From assembly GCA_038396585.1 (NCBI GenBank), contig CP121691.1:2232001-2296000 (forward strand): a stretch of DNA of 64,000 bases, in the 5' to 3' direction. Origin of the DNA: Vallitaleaceae bacterium 9-2 (GTDB lineage Bacteria > Bacillota > Clostridia > Lachnospirales > Vallitaleaceae). This document shows positions 56,588-64,000 of this stretch, one piece after another. A program made the translations under genes and the position numbers. The stretch's first letter is position 1. Each line of letters begins with the position of its first letter. A model generated the notes under the pieces. The model was not told the origin of the DNA, ran no database searches, and worked only from the letters and a program-made list of their open reading frames with translations.

Positions 56588-58192
56588 ATGACAAAGACAA
56601 ACCAATATATGAACGAAATAAAAAAACGTCGTACATTTGCAATTATCTCTCATCCTGATGCAGGAAAAACAACATTAACTGAAAAGTTTCTATTATATGG
56701 TGGAGCCATTCGTGAAGCTGGATCTGTAAAGTCACGTCGCTCGAACAAGCACGCTGTATCTGACTGGATGGAGATTGAAAAACAAAGAGGTATCTCTGTA
56801 ACATCTTCTGTTTTACAATTTAACTACGACGGTTATTGTATTAATATCCTTGACACACCTGGGCATCAAGATTTTAGTGAAGATACATATCGGACACTGG
56901 TTGCAGCTGACAACGCTGTCATGGTTCTTGACTGTGCAAAGGGTGTCGAAGCACAGACAAAGAAACTGTTCCAAGTATGTAAGTTGAGAAATATACCTAT
57001 TTTTACATTTATCAATAAATTAGACCGCCAAGGTTTAGACCCTTATGAGTTGCTTGAAGACTTAGAAAATGTTCTAGGCATTCGCTCTTGCCCCATGAAC
57101 TGGCCTATAGGCATGGGAAAAGATTTTCGTGGAATTTACCACCGTGAAAAAGAAGTCGTCCAACTTTTTGGCGCCGGAAATCATGGACAGTCCAAAACCG
57201 AAAACACCTTTGTCAAAATAGATGACGAACGTATTGAATCTCTTTTAGGTCCTGCCTTGTACGAACAGCTCCTTGAAGATATTGAATTACTTGATGAAGC
57301 GGGCGACCCTTATGATCTGGATAAAATTCTTCGAGGCGAATTAACCCCTGTATTTTTTGGAAGTGCTTTGACTAACTTTGGCGTCGAACCTTTTCTTGAA
57401 GACTTTTTAAATATAAGCACCTCACCTATGGCAAGAAAAAGCAACGAAGGTCTTGTTGACCCTATGGGCAATAACTTTAGTGGATTTGTATTTAAAATTC
57501 AAGCGAATATGAATCCTGCGCATCGTGACCGTATTGCTTTTTTACGGATTTGTTCAGGGAAGTTTGAAAAAGACATGATGGTTAATCATATACAAAAAAA
57601 GAAAAAAGTCAAACTCTCTCAGCCACAACAGTTCATGGCTCAAGATCGTTCAATTGTTGATGAAGCATATTCTGGAGATATTATCGGTATTCATGACCCT
57701 GGTATCTACAAAATTGGTGATACGCTTGCTGTAGGCTCTTCCACATTACAGTTTGCTGATATTCCTCAATTTGCCCCCGAACATTTTATGCGCATATCCA
57801 CAGTTAATGCACTTAAACGGAAGCAATTTTTAAAGGGTATTCAGCAATTATCCGAAGAAGGGTCCATTCAAATTTTTAAGCGTCCATTTACCGGTTCTGA
57901 AGAAATCATTATTGGGGTTGTCGGCGTATTGCAGTTTGATGTATTAGAATATCGATTAAACAATGAATACAATGTTGAAATCTCTAAACATGCCCTTCCA
58001 CACAAGTATGTACGTTGGGTTGAGATGGATGATTTTGACGATCAAAAATTAAAAACTTCCATGGATGCTATGCTTGTCTATAGCGAAAAAGAACAGCCTG
58101 TACTTTTATTCCAATATGAATGGTCGATTAAGCAAACCCTTGATAAAAATAAAGGCATGCAATTATTAGAGACCTCTTCCTCTTTTGAGTAA
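56588..58192 (+). CDS. prfC: Peptide chain release factor 3
   Basis: 534 residues. GTPase motifs SHPDAGKTTLTEKFL, RGISVTSSV, DTPGHQDFSEDTYR and NKLDR are exact for RF3; the C-terminal EF-G-like domains follow. RF3 recycles RF1/RF2 after termination. An AAAGGAT ribosome site lies 7 bp before the ATG. Length is normal. Confidence 0.96.
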   Translation: MTKTNQYMNEIKKRRTFAIISHPDAGKTTLTEKFLLYGGAIREAGSVKSRRSNKHAVSDWMEIEKQRGISVTSSVLQFNYDGYCINILDTPGHQDFSEDTYRTLVAADNAVMVLDCAKGVEAQTKKLFQVCKLRNIPIFTFINKLDRQGLDPYELLEDLENVLGIRSCPMNWPIGMGKDFRGIYHREKEVVQLFGAGNHGQSKTENTFVKIDDERIESLLGPALYEQLLEDIELLDEAGDPYDLDKILRGELTPVFFGSALTNFGVEPFLEDFLNISTSPMARKSNEGLVDPMGNNFSGFVFKIQANMNPAHRDRIAFLRICSGKFEKDMMVNHIQKKKKVKLSQPQQFMAQDRSIVDEAYSGDIIGIHDPGIYKIGDTLAVGSSTLQFADIPQFAPEHFMRISTVNALKRKQFLKGIQQLSEEGSIQIFKRPFTGSEEIIIGVVGVLQFDVLEYRLNNEYNVEISKHALPHKYVRWVEMDDFDDQKLKTSMDAMLVYSEKEQPVLLFQYEWSIKQTLDKNKGMQLLETSSSFE

Positions 58193-58278
58193 AATGTATT
58201 TTTATCTTTCTATTTGAACGGTTTTCTGATATTATATATGTGTAAAGGTTTTTATAAATATATAAATGGAGGTTTAAT

Positions 58279-58617
58279 ATGTCAGAAAACAATAATGTGA
58301 AGGAATTATTTACACAAGAGGACATTCAAAAAAATAAGGGTATGGCAATACTTGCATATATCATCTTTTTTGTTCCGCTTCTTGTTGATGGAGCAAAGGA
58401 TTCACCTTTTGTGAAATTCCATGTTAACCAAGGATTACTCCTTGTCTTGGGCTATCTCGCACTTTCTGTTATCGGAATGGTTCCAATTCTTGGCTGGATT
58501 ATCAGTGTTCTTGGCTGGTTAGTGCTAGTTGTTATCCACCTTATTACGCTTATCGGCGCAGCCAATGGACAAGCTAAAAAGTTACCATTAGTTGGCGATA
58601 TCAAATTAATCAAGTAA
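58279..58617 (+). CDS. Small DUF4870-like membrane protein
   Basis: 112 residues with three hydrophobic helices (about 23-37, 48-70 and 72-92) in the DUF4870/Tic20-like layout; KFHVNQGLLLVLGYLAL is the recognisable core. Function unknown. ATGGAGG lies before the ATG, and a terminator follows directly, so the gene is probably monocistronic. Confidence 0.85.
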   Translation: MSENNNVKELFTQEDIQKNKGMAILAYIIFFVPLLVDGAKDSPFVKFHVNQGLLLVLGYLALSVIGMVPILGWIISVLGWLVLVVIHLITLIGAANGQAKKLPLVGDIKLIK

Positions 58618-58621
58618 AATA

Positions 58622-58655
58622 AAAAGGTTGATGCCCTCTTGGCTATCAACCTTTT
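58622..58655. terminator. Bidirectional terminator between DUF4870 and gpx genes
   Basis: AAAAGGTTGAT (58622-58632) and ATCAACCTTTT (58645-58655) form an 11-bp stem with A/T runs on both sides, between convergent genes. Confidence 0.85.
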
Positions 58656-58676
58656 CTATATTTATCCTATCCATTG

Positions 58677-59147
58677 CTATAATAATGCTTCTATATCTTC
58701 TGCTATCTTTTCAGGTTCAACCGTTGGTGCATAACGTTTAATGACATTGCCCTCACGGTCAACTAAGAATTTTGTAAAGTTCCACTTAATCTTTGAACCC
58801 AAAAGACCTCCTTTTTCTTTTTTCAAAAACTCAAATAGCGGGGCGGTATTTTCTCCATTGACATCAATTTTATCAAACACCTTAAAAGTCACGCCAAATC
58901 GCGATTCACAAAAAGTCTTGATTTCTTCTATGTCTCCCGGTGCCTGATTGGCAAACTGATTACACGGGAAATCCAAAAGTTCAAATCCTTGCTCTTTATA
59001 CTTTTCATATAGCTGTTGTAAGCCACTATATTGAGGTGTCAATCCACATGCTGTCGCCGAGTTAATAATCAGCAATACTTTTCCTTTATACGCTTCTAAT
59101 TTAATGTCTTCTCCATTAGCATCCCGTACATAAATATCATATAACAT
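58677..59147 (-). CDS. Glutathione peroxidase family protein (Gpx/BsaA-like)
   Basis: 156 residues of thioredoxin fold. Catalytic Cys34 (not selenocysteine) is in NSATACGLTPQY; LLDFPCNQFANQAPG and WNFTKFLVDREG carry the Gln, Asn and Trp of the active site. Bacterial members usually work with thioredoxin and reduce hydroperoxides. The longer frame to 59228 is rejected; AAGGAGG selects the ATG at 59147. A palindrome resembling OhrR sites stands at its promoter. Confidence 0.93.
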   Translation of the reverse strand: MLYDIYVRDANGEDIKLEAYKGKVLLIINSATACGLTPQYSGLQQLYEKYKEQGFELLDFPCNQFANQAPGDIEEIKTFCESRFGVTFKVFDKIDVNGENTAPLFEFLKKEKGGLLGSKIKWNFTKFLVDREGNVIKRYAPTVEPEKIAEDIEALL

Positions 59148-59178
59148 ATCAATAACCTCCTTATGTTTTGTTATGAAA

Positions 59179-59207
59179 ATTATACCATATCTCGTTTTTA
59201 GTGTAAA
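59179..59207 (-). promoter_or_regulatory. Promoter of gpx
   Basis: TTTACA (59202-59207), 17 bp, TATAAT (59179-59184) on the minus strand, about 30 bp before the ATG at 59147. Confidence 0.75.
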
Positions 59208-59224
59208 GCACAATTCAATTGTGC
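59208..59224. promoter_or_regulatory. OhrR-like 17-bp palindrome at gpx
   Basis: GCACAATTCAATTGTGC is perfectly symmetrical around one C and directly adjoins the gpx -35. Its core ACAATT-N-AATTGT is that of OhrR (MarR-family) organic-hydroperoxide operators. No ohrR gene is in the window. Confidence 0.55.
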
Positions 59225-59282
59225 ACAATCTTTAATAGTTCAAAATACTTAGGTTTTTACATTAAATTATCTGACTTTTCTC

Positions 59283-59310
59283 TTTACATTTGCGAGATGT
59301 GTGATATAAT
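59283..59310 (+). promoter_or_regulatory. Promoter of the ncRNA locus
   Basis: TTTACA (59283-59288), 16 bp, TATAAT (59305-59310) on the plus strand. No protein gene follows on that strand; the predicted start near 59317 enters the structured region. Confidence 0.65.
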
Positions 59311-59316
59311 TAGATT

Positions 59317-59667
59317 ATAGAAGAAAGAGCAACACTTCTTCTTACATGCCCTATTCACTTATTAACCTTGACAAATTATAAAAGTAGTTTGCATCAAGTA
59401 GTAGTATAGATGTTGGGTATAAAAAACCCTATAAGTAAAGTAGTAAAGTAAGACAACACCAAGTAAAGTGTTGAAGAAGTACAAGCAACATCGAAGTAAG
59501 TAATGCTTTTGATATTTTAAAAGCAAATTTTTAGGTATATGTATTAAGAGAATCTAGTATTTATGCTTTGGAAGGAATGAACAAGCAATTAGTATATGTA
59601 TAACAATAAGTTGAATATGGTATGGTAAAAAGCCGATGGTTAATTAATAACGTATCGGCTTTTTATT
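59317..59667 (+). ncRNA. Candidate structured non-coding RNA of unknown family
   Basis: About 350 nt with a promoter at one end and a terminator at the other and no convincing reading frame. Visible stems: AGAAGAA/TTCTTCT (59319-59325/59336-59342); GATGTTG/CAACATC (59409-59415/59486-59492, long-range); GGGT/ACCC (59415-59418/59426-59429); CAACAC/GTGTTG (59454-59459/59468-59473); TGCTTTT/AAAAGCA (59504-59510/59519-59525); TGCTT/AAGCA (59564-59568/59583-59587) with GGAAGGA in its loop. ACTTCTTC (59334-59341) could alternatively pair with GAAGAAGT (59473-59480). AAGTA is repeated many times between 59382 and 59502. It lacks features of tmRNA, RNase P and SRP RNA, and no 6S closing stem is apparent. 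Confidence 0.6.
59627..59664. terminator. Terminator of the ncRNA locus and of the DsrE gene
   Basis: AAAAAGCCGAT (59627-59637) and ATCGGCTTTTT (59654-59664) form an 11-bp perfect stem. T-runs follow on both strands, so it can stop the ncRNA (+) and the DsrE-like gene (-). Confidence 0.88.
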
Positions 59668-59683
59668 GTGCTTTTATATGGAT

Positions 59684-60022
59684 TTATAATGTAATAATTG
59701 CATAGCCTGCTTCAATATACTTTGCCATGGATGGATGTCCACTCATATCGCCAACAATTGGAATGCCTACCGTTTCATTATATTCAAGAACCCCCATCTT
59801 CGCTGAGCATCCTTGACATATTCCATCAATCAAGCCTTTTTCTTTCGCCTTCATATATAACGGATTCATTGCCTCTTCCATTTGCTGAACGAGCTTTACA
59901 GCCTCTCCTTCAATGACAATCAAGCCTCCCATGCCCTTTTCATGCAGCTCTAATCCATTGAGCAACACATGTACAAAGCACATCGGATCTCCTTTAAACG
60001 CAAACAATACAGTTTTATTCAT
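59684..60022 (-). CDS. DsrE-like small protein
   Basis: 112 residues. Its Rossmann-like start (MNKTVLFAFKGDPMCFVHVL), LVIEGEA-like strand and CQGCSAK (two cysteines near 69 and 72) fit the DsrE/F sulfur-relay superfamily. A sulfur-carrier or redox role is plausible, not proven. GGAGGAG before the ATG. It follows the rubrerythrin gene after a hairpin, and may belong to the same stress unit. Confidence 0.8.
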   Translation of the reverse strand: MNKTVLFAFKGDPMCFVHVLLNGLELHEKGMGGLIVIEGEAVKLVQQMEEAMNPLYMKAKEKGLIDGICQGCSAKMGVLEYNETVGIPIVGDMSGHPSMAKYIEAGYAIITL

Positions 60023-60048
60023 TGTCTCCTCCTATGGTAAATCAATAG

Positions 60049-60073
60049 AATCCGGTAGCAAAGCTACCGGATT
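60049..60073 (-). terminator. Stem-loop after the rubrerythrin gene
   Basis: AATCCGGTAGC (60049-60059) and GCTACCGGATT (60063-60073) pair perfectly over a 3-base loop just behind the rubrerythrin stop. The T-tract is weak (CTATTG), so it may stabilise the 3' end with partial read-through to the DsrE gene. Confidence 0.7.
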
Positions 60074-60083
60074 AATTATAGTA

Positions 60084-61139
60084 TTAATAGTTTTCAGAAC
60101 GCACTTCAAAATAACATTGTTCATAGCGACATACCGGACATACAACCGGAGCTTTTTTACCCATCACAAGGTGTCCACATACACGACATTCCCACATAGC
60201 TTCTTCGCCTTTTTCAAAGACTTGTTGCATCTCAACATTTTTAAGCAGCGCGCGGTAGCGTTCTTCGTGAGATTTTTCGATGGCACCCACACGTCTAAAC
60301 TTTGCAGCTAATGATTTGAATCCTTCTTCTTCTGCATCTTTTGCAAAACGTTCATACATGTCTGTCCACTCATAGTTTTCACCTTCTGCTGCAGCAAGTA
60401 GATTCTCAGCAGTCGTTCCAATATGACCTAATTCTTCAAACCAAAGCTTTGCGTGTTCTTGTTCATTGCGTGCAGTTTTTAAAAATATTTCACCTAATTG
60501 ATCATAACCTTCTTGTTTTGCAACACCGGCAAAATATGTGTACTTATTACGCGCTTGGCTTTCTCCTGAAAACGCTTCCATTAAATTTTTTTCTGTTTTT
60601 GTTCCTGCATACTTGTTTTGATCTGCCATTTTTTTGTCTCCTTCTTCTTTACTCATTTTTAATAAATCCAGCAATTGCTGAATAACTACCTTCATTGAAC
60701 TATCCGTTGTCTGTGCATTCAACAGCTCCAACAATAGCTTTCGTGTATTCTTGCTTTGAGGTGTCATATATCCCGCTTCACGCACAAGATCTTCTGCCAT
60801 GATACGATTCGAATACCGAAGGGCTTTTGCTAATTGTTTTATTATGGCATCTTGGGTATTTTCCTCAATATTCTTAGCGATACGTTCTTGTTGCGTCTTG
60901 CTTTCGGCTAATTGAAAAAGAGTATTTACAACTTCCTCTTTCTTATTTTGTTGCTCTGGATATACTTCTGGAACAAGTGAAATCGCATGCGACGGACACG
61001 CATCCACACATAAGCGACATCCATCCAGACACTTTTCAGGATCAATCTGCCCTGTCTCTGTATCTGTTGCTCCGGTCGGACATACATACAAGCATAGACA
61101 GTCTTTGGTACATAAACGTATATTACGAACGGCATGCAT
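60084..61139 (-). CDS. Ferredoxin-like domain fused to rubrerythrin
   Basis: 351 residues in one frame. Residues 1-60 carry two cysteine clusters ([12 protein letters not shown] and [13 protein letters not shown]) for 4Fe-4S centres. Residues 65-165 are helical without a known family. Residues 171-351 are a complete rubrerythrin: diiron ferritin-like domain ([33 protein letters not shown]) and a C-terminal rubredoxin (CRVCGH, CPVC). Met171 (60629) is preceded by GAAGGAG at proper spacing, so a separate rubrerythrin may also be made. An A7 run lies at that junction. It overlaps the upstream gene by 1 bp. Confidence 0.85.
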   Translation of the reverse strand: MHAVRNIRLCTKDCLCLYVCPTGATDTETGQIDPEKCLDGCRLCVDACPSHAISLVPEVYPEQQNKKEEVVNTLFQLAESKTQQERIAKNIEENTQDAIIKQLAKALRYSNRIMAEDLVREAGYMTPQSKNTRKLLLELLNAQTTDSSMKVVIQQLLDLLKMSKEEGDKKMADQNKYAGTKTEKNLMEAFSGESQARNKYTYFAGVAKQEGYDQLGEIFLKTARNEQEHAKLWFEELGHIGTTAENLLAAAEGENYEWTDMYERFAKDAEEEGFKSLAAKFRRVGAIEKSHEERYRALLKNVEMQQVFEKGEEAMWECRVCGHLVMGKKAPVVCPVCRYEQCYFEVRSENY

Positions 61140-61819
61140 TATTTTTCCTCCCTTTGTATTTCCATTAGCTTCATACTTGGCACTTTACATACCGGACAAA
61201 TTTCCGGTGAATCATTGCTTAAAGAGATAAATCCACATATTTCACAAACATACACCTTGGTGTTCTCAAGTAAAGTCGCTTGCTGTTTTTCATAGCGTGA
61301 AAAAATTGCATTGATGATTTTGCTGACTTTTTCACTCCAAGTCAGGGCTCTTAAGCTACCTCTGTCCATCGCACGTCTTGCTTGATTATTGGCTTCACCA
61401 AAGCCATAATCTAAGTCTTTTTGAAGTAATATGCGCATAGCTTCAAAAGAATCCTCTGTTAAAACTTGACTACGCTGTGCATAATGATTAGCTAATTCTT
61501 GAAATAATTTGGATTCGTCAGGTAAATACTGCTTTTCGCATCCTTTGGCTAAGTTTGAAAAGATGACACTTAATTGTGCATTCGATCTTTCAGCCTTATC
61601 TTGTGACACTCCTAACGTTGTAGAGTCGCTTACAGGTTTTTGCTCATCCTTTTGTTCTGCTTGTTGCAAGACAAACTCATCCTTTGTCGCTCCACATAAA
61701 GGGCACATAAAGTCGTTCGGCACTTCCCTCCAGACGGTACCCGGCAAAATATTCTCTTGGGGCCGTCCTAGTGCTTCATCGTAAATATAACCACATACTG
61801 TACAGATATACTTTTGCAT
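61139..61819 (-). CDS. Rubredoxin-like protein with two iron-binding ends
   Basis: 226 residues: an N-terminal rubredoxin domain ([24 protein letters not shown]), a helical middle (about 75-175), and a C-terminal rubredoxin-like CEICGF...CPVC. It resembles reduced rubrerythrins and should transfer electrons in oxygen or peroxide defence. GGGAGG selects the ATG at 61819 rather than 61834. It is followed with a 1-bp overlap by the ferredoxin-rubrerythrin gene. Confidence 0.85.
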   Translation of the reverse strand: MQKYICTVCGYIYDEALGRPQENILPGTVWREVPNDFMCPLCGATKDEFVLQQAEQKDEQKPVSDSTTLGVSQDKAERSNAQLSVIFSNLAKGCEKQYLPDESKLFQELANHYAQRSQVLTEDSFEAMRILLQKDLDYGFGEANNQARRAMDRGSLRALTWSEKVSKIINAIFSRYEKQQATLLENTKVYVCEICGFISLSNDSPEICPVCKVPSMKLMEIQREEK

Positions 61820-61876
61820 GATTACACCTCCCACATTCTATTCTAAATGGTTTTCAGAAAATTATCAAGCATTATA

Positions 61877-61908
61877 TTGTAATTATTATTTTTTTGTAAT
61901 GATTACAA
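61877..61908 (-). promoter_or_regulatory. Promoter with two PerR-like boxes before the rubrerythrin unit
   Basis: TTGTAATGATTACAA (61894-61908) is a perfect 7-1-7 palindrome matching the Bacillus PerR box TTATAAT-N-ATTATAA at 12 of 14 positions. A second, imperfect copy, TTGTAATTATTATTT, lies at 61877-61891 (11 of 14). On the minus strand TTACAA (the first box's end) is the -35, followed after 17 bp by TATAAT (61871-61876). A bound PerR would block this promoter. Confidence 0.7.
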
Positions 61909-62577
61909 AAAGCTTTCTACAACCTTATTAAATATGGAAGGATTTTTATGTGCAACAAAGTGATCTCCTTCAAGAATAGATAAACGCGCATCGGGTATCA
62001 AATCACAAATCAACTGCGTATGTTTCTTCTTAATCATATCTCGAGTCCCTGCAATAACAAGCGTCTTAGCTTTAATTGCACTTAATTCATGAGGGTCAAT
62101 ATTAGGGTCATGGACCATAAGTCTAAATAACTCTGCCATATGCTTGGCTTTTTTATTAAAAAAAGCCAACGGGCACATTACCCAATACAGCAACGTAATT
62201 GGAACTTGATAGATTGGTTTTACCCCCTTTGCAGATAGATTGGACCCATTAAGAATCAATTTGTCCACTCGATTCGGATACATCATGGCAAACAACGTTG
62301 CAATATTACCCCCATCTGAAAAACCTAATAGGTGGGCTTTTTCTATATCATGTTCTTCAAAAAAAGCATATAGGTCTTTTACAAATTGTCGAATGGTAAA
62401 TGGTGCTTCTCCTCGAGGGCTTTTGCCGTGCCCTCTGGTATCAATTGCAATCACGTGATAAAAGTGCTTAAAATAGTCTATTTGATGTGTAAAGTACGAA
62501 TGATCTTCTCCATTCCCATGAAGTAGAATCAATACTTCCCCTTTTCCAGCTTCTTCATAATATAGATTAATCTTCAT
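61903..62577 (-). CDS. Alpha/beta hydrolase
   Basis: 224 residues. Oxyanion-hole HGNGEDHS, nucleophile elbow GFSDGG (Ser93), acid GTRD and base His in EGDHFVAHK make a complete alpha/beta-hydrolase catalytic set. Substrate unknown; esterase or lactonase-like activity is common. It overlaps the following hydrolase gene (upstream) by 11 bp. Confidence 0.9.
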   Translation of the reverse strand: MKINLYYEEAGKGEVLILLHGNGEDHSYFTHQIDYFKHFYHVIAIDTRGHGKSPRGEAPFTIRQFVKDLYAFFEEHDIEKAHLLGFSDGGNIATLFAMMYPNRVDKLILNGSNLSAKGVKPIYQVPITLLYWVMCPLAFFNKKAKHMAELFRLMVHDPNIDPHELSAIKAKTLVIAGTRDMIKKKHTQLICDLIPDARLSILEGDHFVAHKNPSIFNKVVESFL

Positions 62578-63484
62578 CCTCTCCCTCTAAAAAATCTTTA
62601 ACAAGACCTGTATAATTTGGCGAAAATTCATGCCCCAAATGCTCTATCCATTGTTTTGAAACCTTAACACCATCGAATTTTAACTTCTGGTATAGTCTTA
62701 GGCTTTGGTCAAAGCAATCACGATCATCCTTGCCACACATAATGAATACTCTTGTCTTCTTAGACCTTAGTGCTAAGGTCAACGCTTCAATCGAGGTATC
62801 GCTCAATGGAATCCATGGTGATTGAAGAATAAGTGTATCGCATTCAATTGCTTCATCCAACATAGCCTTTAAGATAACATGGCACCCAGCAGAAAATCCA
62901 CATAGCACCGTCTCTTCATATTGATGCCACATCGTGGATTCCAAGACTTTTTTTAATTGTTCTTCATCCGCTAGGTTATCTTCCCAGCGATAGATTCCAT
63001 AAGAATCAATATGTTTAGATTGTACATATTCGACTTGGTAACCTAACGCTTCTAAAAATCCCCAAGCATTTTGACTGTCTTGAATATTTTGTTGGTTACC
63101 ATGTAACGCCAAGGCTAGACAGTTTTTTTCCTTGGCATTCCATGTACAAATGGTCTGAGCTGATTTTTCCGCCTCATAAAAACGTTCATCCGATATACTT
63201 TTACACCGCTTAAATCGCTCTGTATCCCGTATGTTATCTAGGTCATCATCCTCAAACACTTGGGGACGATACCATAACCCACGCTCTACAATCGCCTCTT
63301 CAAGGTATGTAAGCGCTTCTTCATCCTTATCTATTATTGATGCTAGACAATACAAAAAGTTATAATACTGGGAGTCCAACTGTTCCCATTGCCCACTATG
63401 ATTTTTCAAATATAGATAAGCTTGTTCAGGACCTGTTTCTTCCAATAAATTCAAAGCGTGATTCAATGCATTTTCTTGGGTCAT
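62567..63484 (-). CDS. Alpha/beta-hydrolase-like protein with helical N-terminus
   Basis: 305 residues. The N-terminal 100 are helical and acidic; the C-terminal part has the nucleophile elbow CGFSAGCH, an acid region CGKDDRD and a His in EHLGHEF. It resembles dienelactone-hydrolase-type enzymes. AAGGAGG precedes the ATG. Function unknown; the adjacent hydrolase suggests a shared substrate pathway. Confidence 0.85.
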   Translation of the reverse strand: MTQENALNHALNLLEETGPEQAYLYLKNHSGQWEQLDSQYYNFLYCLASIIDKDEEALTYLEEAIVERGLWYRPQVFEDDDLDNIRDTERFKRCKSISDERFYEAEKSAQTICTWNAKEKNCLALALHGNQQNIQDSQNAWGFLEALGYQVEYVQSKHIDSYGIYRWEDNLADEEQLKKVLESTMWHQYEETVLCGFSAGCHVILKAMLDEAIECDTLILQSPWIPLSDTSIEALTLALRSKKTRVFIMCGKDDRDCFDQSLRLYQKLKFDGVKVSKQWIEHLGHEFSPNYTGLVKDFLEGEDED

Positions 63485-63498
63485 CGTTACCTCCTTAT

Positions 63499-64000
63499 TT
63501 AAGACAGAAATGGTATAATCTCTTTTTGAATAAGTTCAACACGATCCTTTGCTCGTGGCATAAAGCTTGATGCAATAGCAACTACAACACTAGTACGTGG
63601 ACATATGTAGATTACATTACCGCCATCTCCAATTGCGGCATAAGCCGGAGAATTTTCTTGGTCAAAAACCCACCATAGATAGCCATATGCTAATTCACCC
63701 CAGCTACTGTGCTGCCTAGTACTTTCCTCAATCCATGCCTGAGAAATCAAACGCTTTCCCTTCCATATCCCTTGATTTAAATACAATTGTCCAAGTTTTA
63801 GCATATCAACAGGTTTTAACGTTAGCCCCCATCCTGCAGTATTGATTCCTTGGGGATCAACCACCCATTCATCCACATGCTTATTTTTCAAAAAATCTAT
63901 ATGCTCCTCTTTCGTATAAATATAGCGTCGAGCTGGTCTTTGAATATCCAATGGTTGGAATAAAAATTTCCAGGCAAAATCAACTACCGATATACCTGTT
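63499..64000 (-). CDS. Beta-lactamase-family serine hydrolase, C-terminal part
   Basis: The visible part (at least 167 residues) is open to the window's end, so the start and the catalytic SxxK lie beyond it. GWGLTLKPVDMLKLGQLYLNQG and YGYLWWVF...YAAIGDGGN are typical of class C-like beta-lactamase/penicillin-binding esterases. It may act on peptidoglycan or esters; resistance cannot be inferred. It heads a run with the two alpha/beta hydrolases. Confidence 0.85.
   Translation of the reverse strand, partial: TGISVVDFAWKFLFQPLDIQRPARRYIYTKEEHIDFLKNKHVDEWVVDPQGINTAGWGLTLKPVDMLKLGQLYLNQGIWKGKRLISQAWIEESTRQHSSWGELAYGYLWWVFDQENSPAYAAIGDGGNVIYICPRTSVVVAIASSFMPRAKDRVELIQKEIIPFLS

Noticed and set aside
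59382-59502. AAGTA-rich stretch as a CRISPR or tandem-repeat array
   Set aside because: The copies are short, irregularly spaced and lack unit-length spacers; they lie within an apparent folded RNA.
59317-59667. 6S, tmRNA, RNase P or SRP RNA identity for the structured RNA
   Set aside because: The long closing stem of 6S, the tRNA-like ends of tmRNA and the conserved cores of RNase P and SRP RNA cannot be found by eye; a model search is still needed.

Overview
The window is 64 kb of low-GC chromosome from an anaerobic member of class Clostridia. A Lachnospirales-type relative is the best guess. Supporting signs are AT-rich promoters, strong GGAGG ribosome sites, rubrerythrin/rubredoxin oxidative defence, pyruvate formate-lyase, a ZTP riboswitch, the mcsA-mcsB-clpC cluster, and a small protein family next to radA/clpC that I recall mainly from Lachnospiraceae. 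Almost everything is housekeeping on the minus strand. Only an ABC-F ATPase, msrA, prfC, a small membrane protein and a probable non-coding RNA lie on the plus strand. I saw no insertion sequence, phage, CRISPR array, tRNA or rRNA.

Layout. 1-4.6 kb: yebC, a divergent ligA, gatC, gatA and the start of gatB. 4.7-10.5 kb: rex, a coiled-coil gene, acpS, nnr, alr and a MATE exporter. 10.5-12.5 kb: ABC-F ATPase (+). 12.5-20 kb: isocitrate/isopropylmalate-type dehydrogenase, leuS, a lipoprotein, degV, radA and a small beta-rich protein. 20-25.8 kb: clpC, mcsB, mcsA, a zinc-ribbon gene where ctsR would usually be, then a TlpA-like lipoprotein with CcdA. 25.8-30.3 kb: a heterodimeric ABC exporter and a membrane-anchored NERD protein. 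30.3-37.2 kb: the purine operon purK-E-C-F-M-N-D, with a promoter and a PurBox-like pair upstream. 37.3-44.7 kb: a YjbR protein, an anchored protein plus an M29-like peptidase, an Elp3-like radical SAM enzyme with a DUF6873-type protein, and a flotillin/NfeD pair. 44.7-50.3 kb: CoA-disulfide-reductase-like flavoprotein, PerR, rubredoxin, M16C peptidase and free-methionine-sulfoxide reductase. 50.5-55.9 kb: purH and pflB behind a ZTP riboswitch, and an NCS2 purine permease. 56-64 kb: msrA, prfC, a DUF4870 protein, glutathione peroxidase, the ncRNA locus, a DsrE-like protein, a ferredoxin-rubrerythrin fusion, a rubredoxin-like protein, two alpha/beta hydrolases and the C-terminal part of a beta-lactamase-family protein.

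Two themes connect the regions. Purine supply: the pur operon, purH, the permease and formate-producing PflB are all here. PflB and PurH share one leader that should sense ZTP, the signal of 10-formyl-tetrahydrofolate shortage, so formate supply and the formyl-dependent step are coupled. Redox defence: perR, rubredoxin, rubrerythrin, the flavoprotein, Gpx, MsrA and fRMsr are spread through the window. PerR-like 7-1-7 palindromes sit on the promoters of the rubredoxin-perR unit and of the rubrerythrin unit, and an OhrR-like palindrome sits at gpx.

The best candidate for something undescribed is a region of about 350 nt (59317-59667) with its own promoter, several compatible stems, a repeated AAGTA motif and a strong terminator. 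I cannot assign it to any RNA family. Start codons were revised from the longest reading frame wherever a Shine-Dalgarno sequence clearly pointed to a downstream start.
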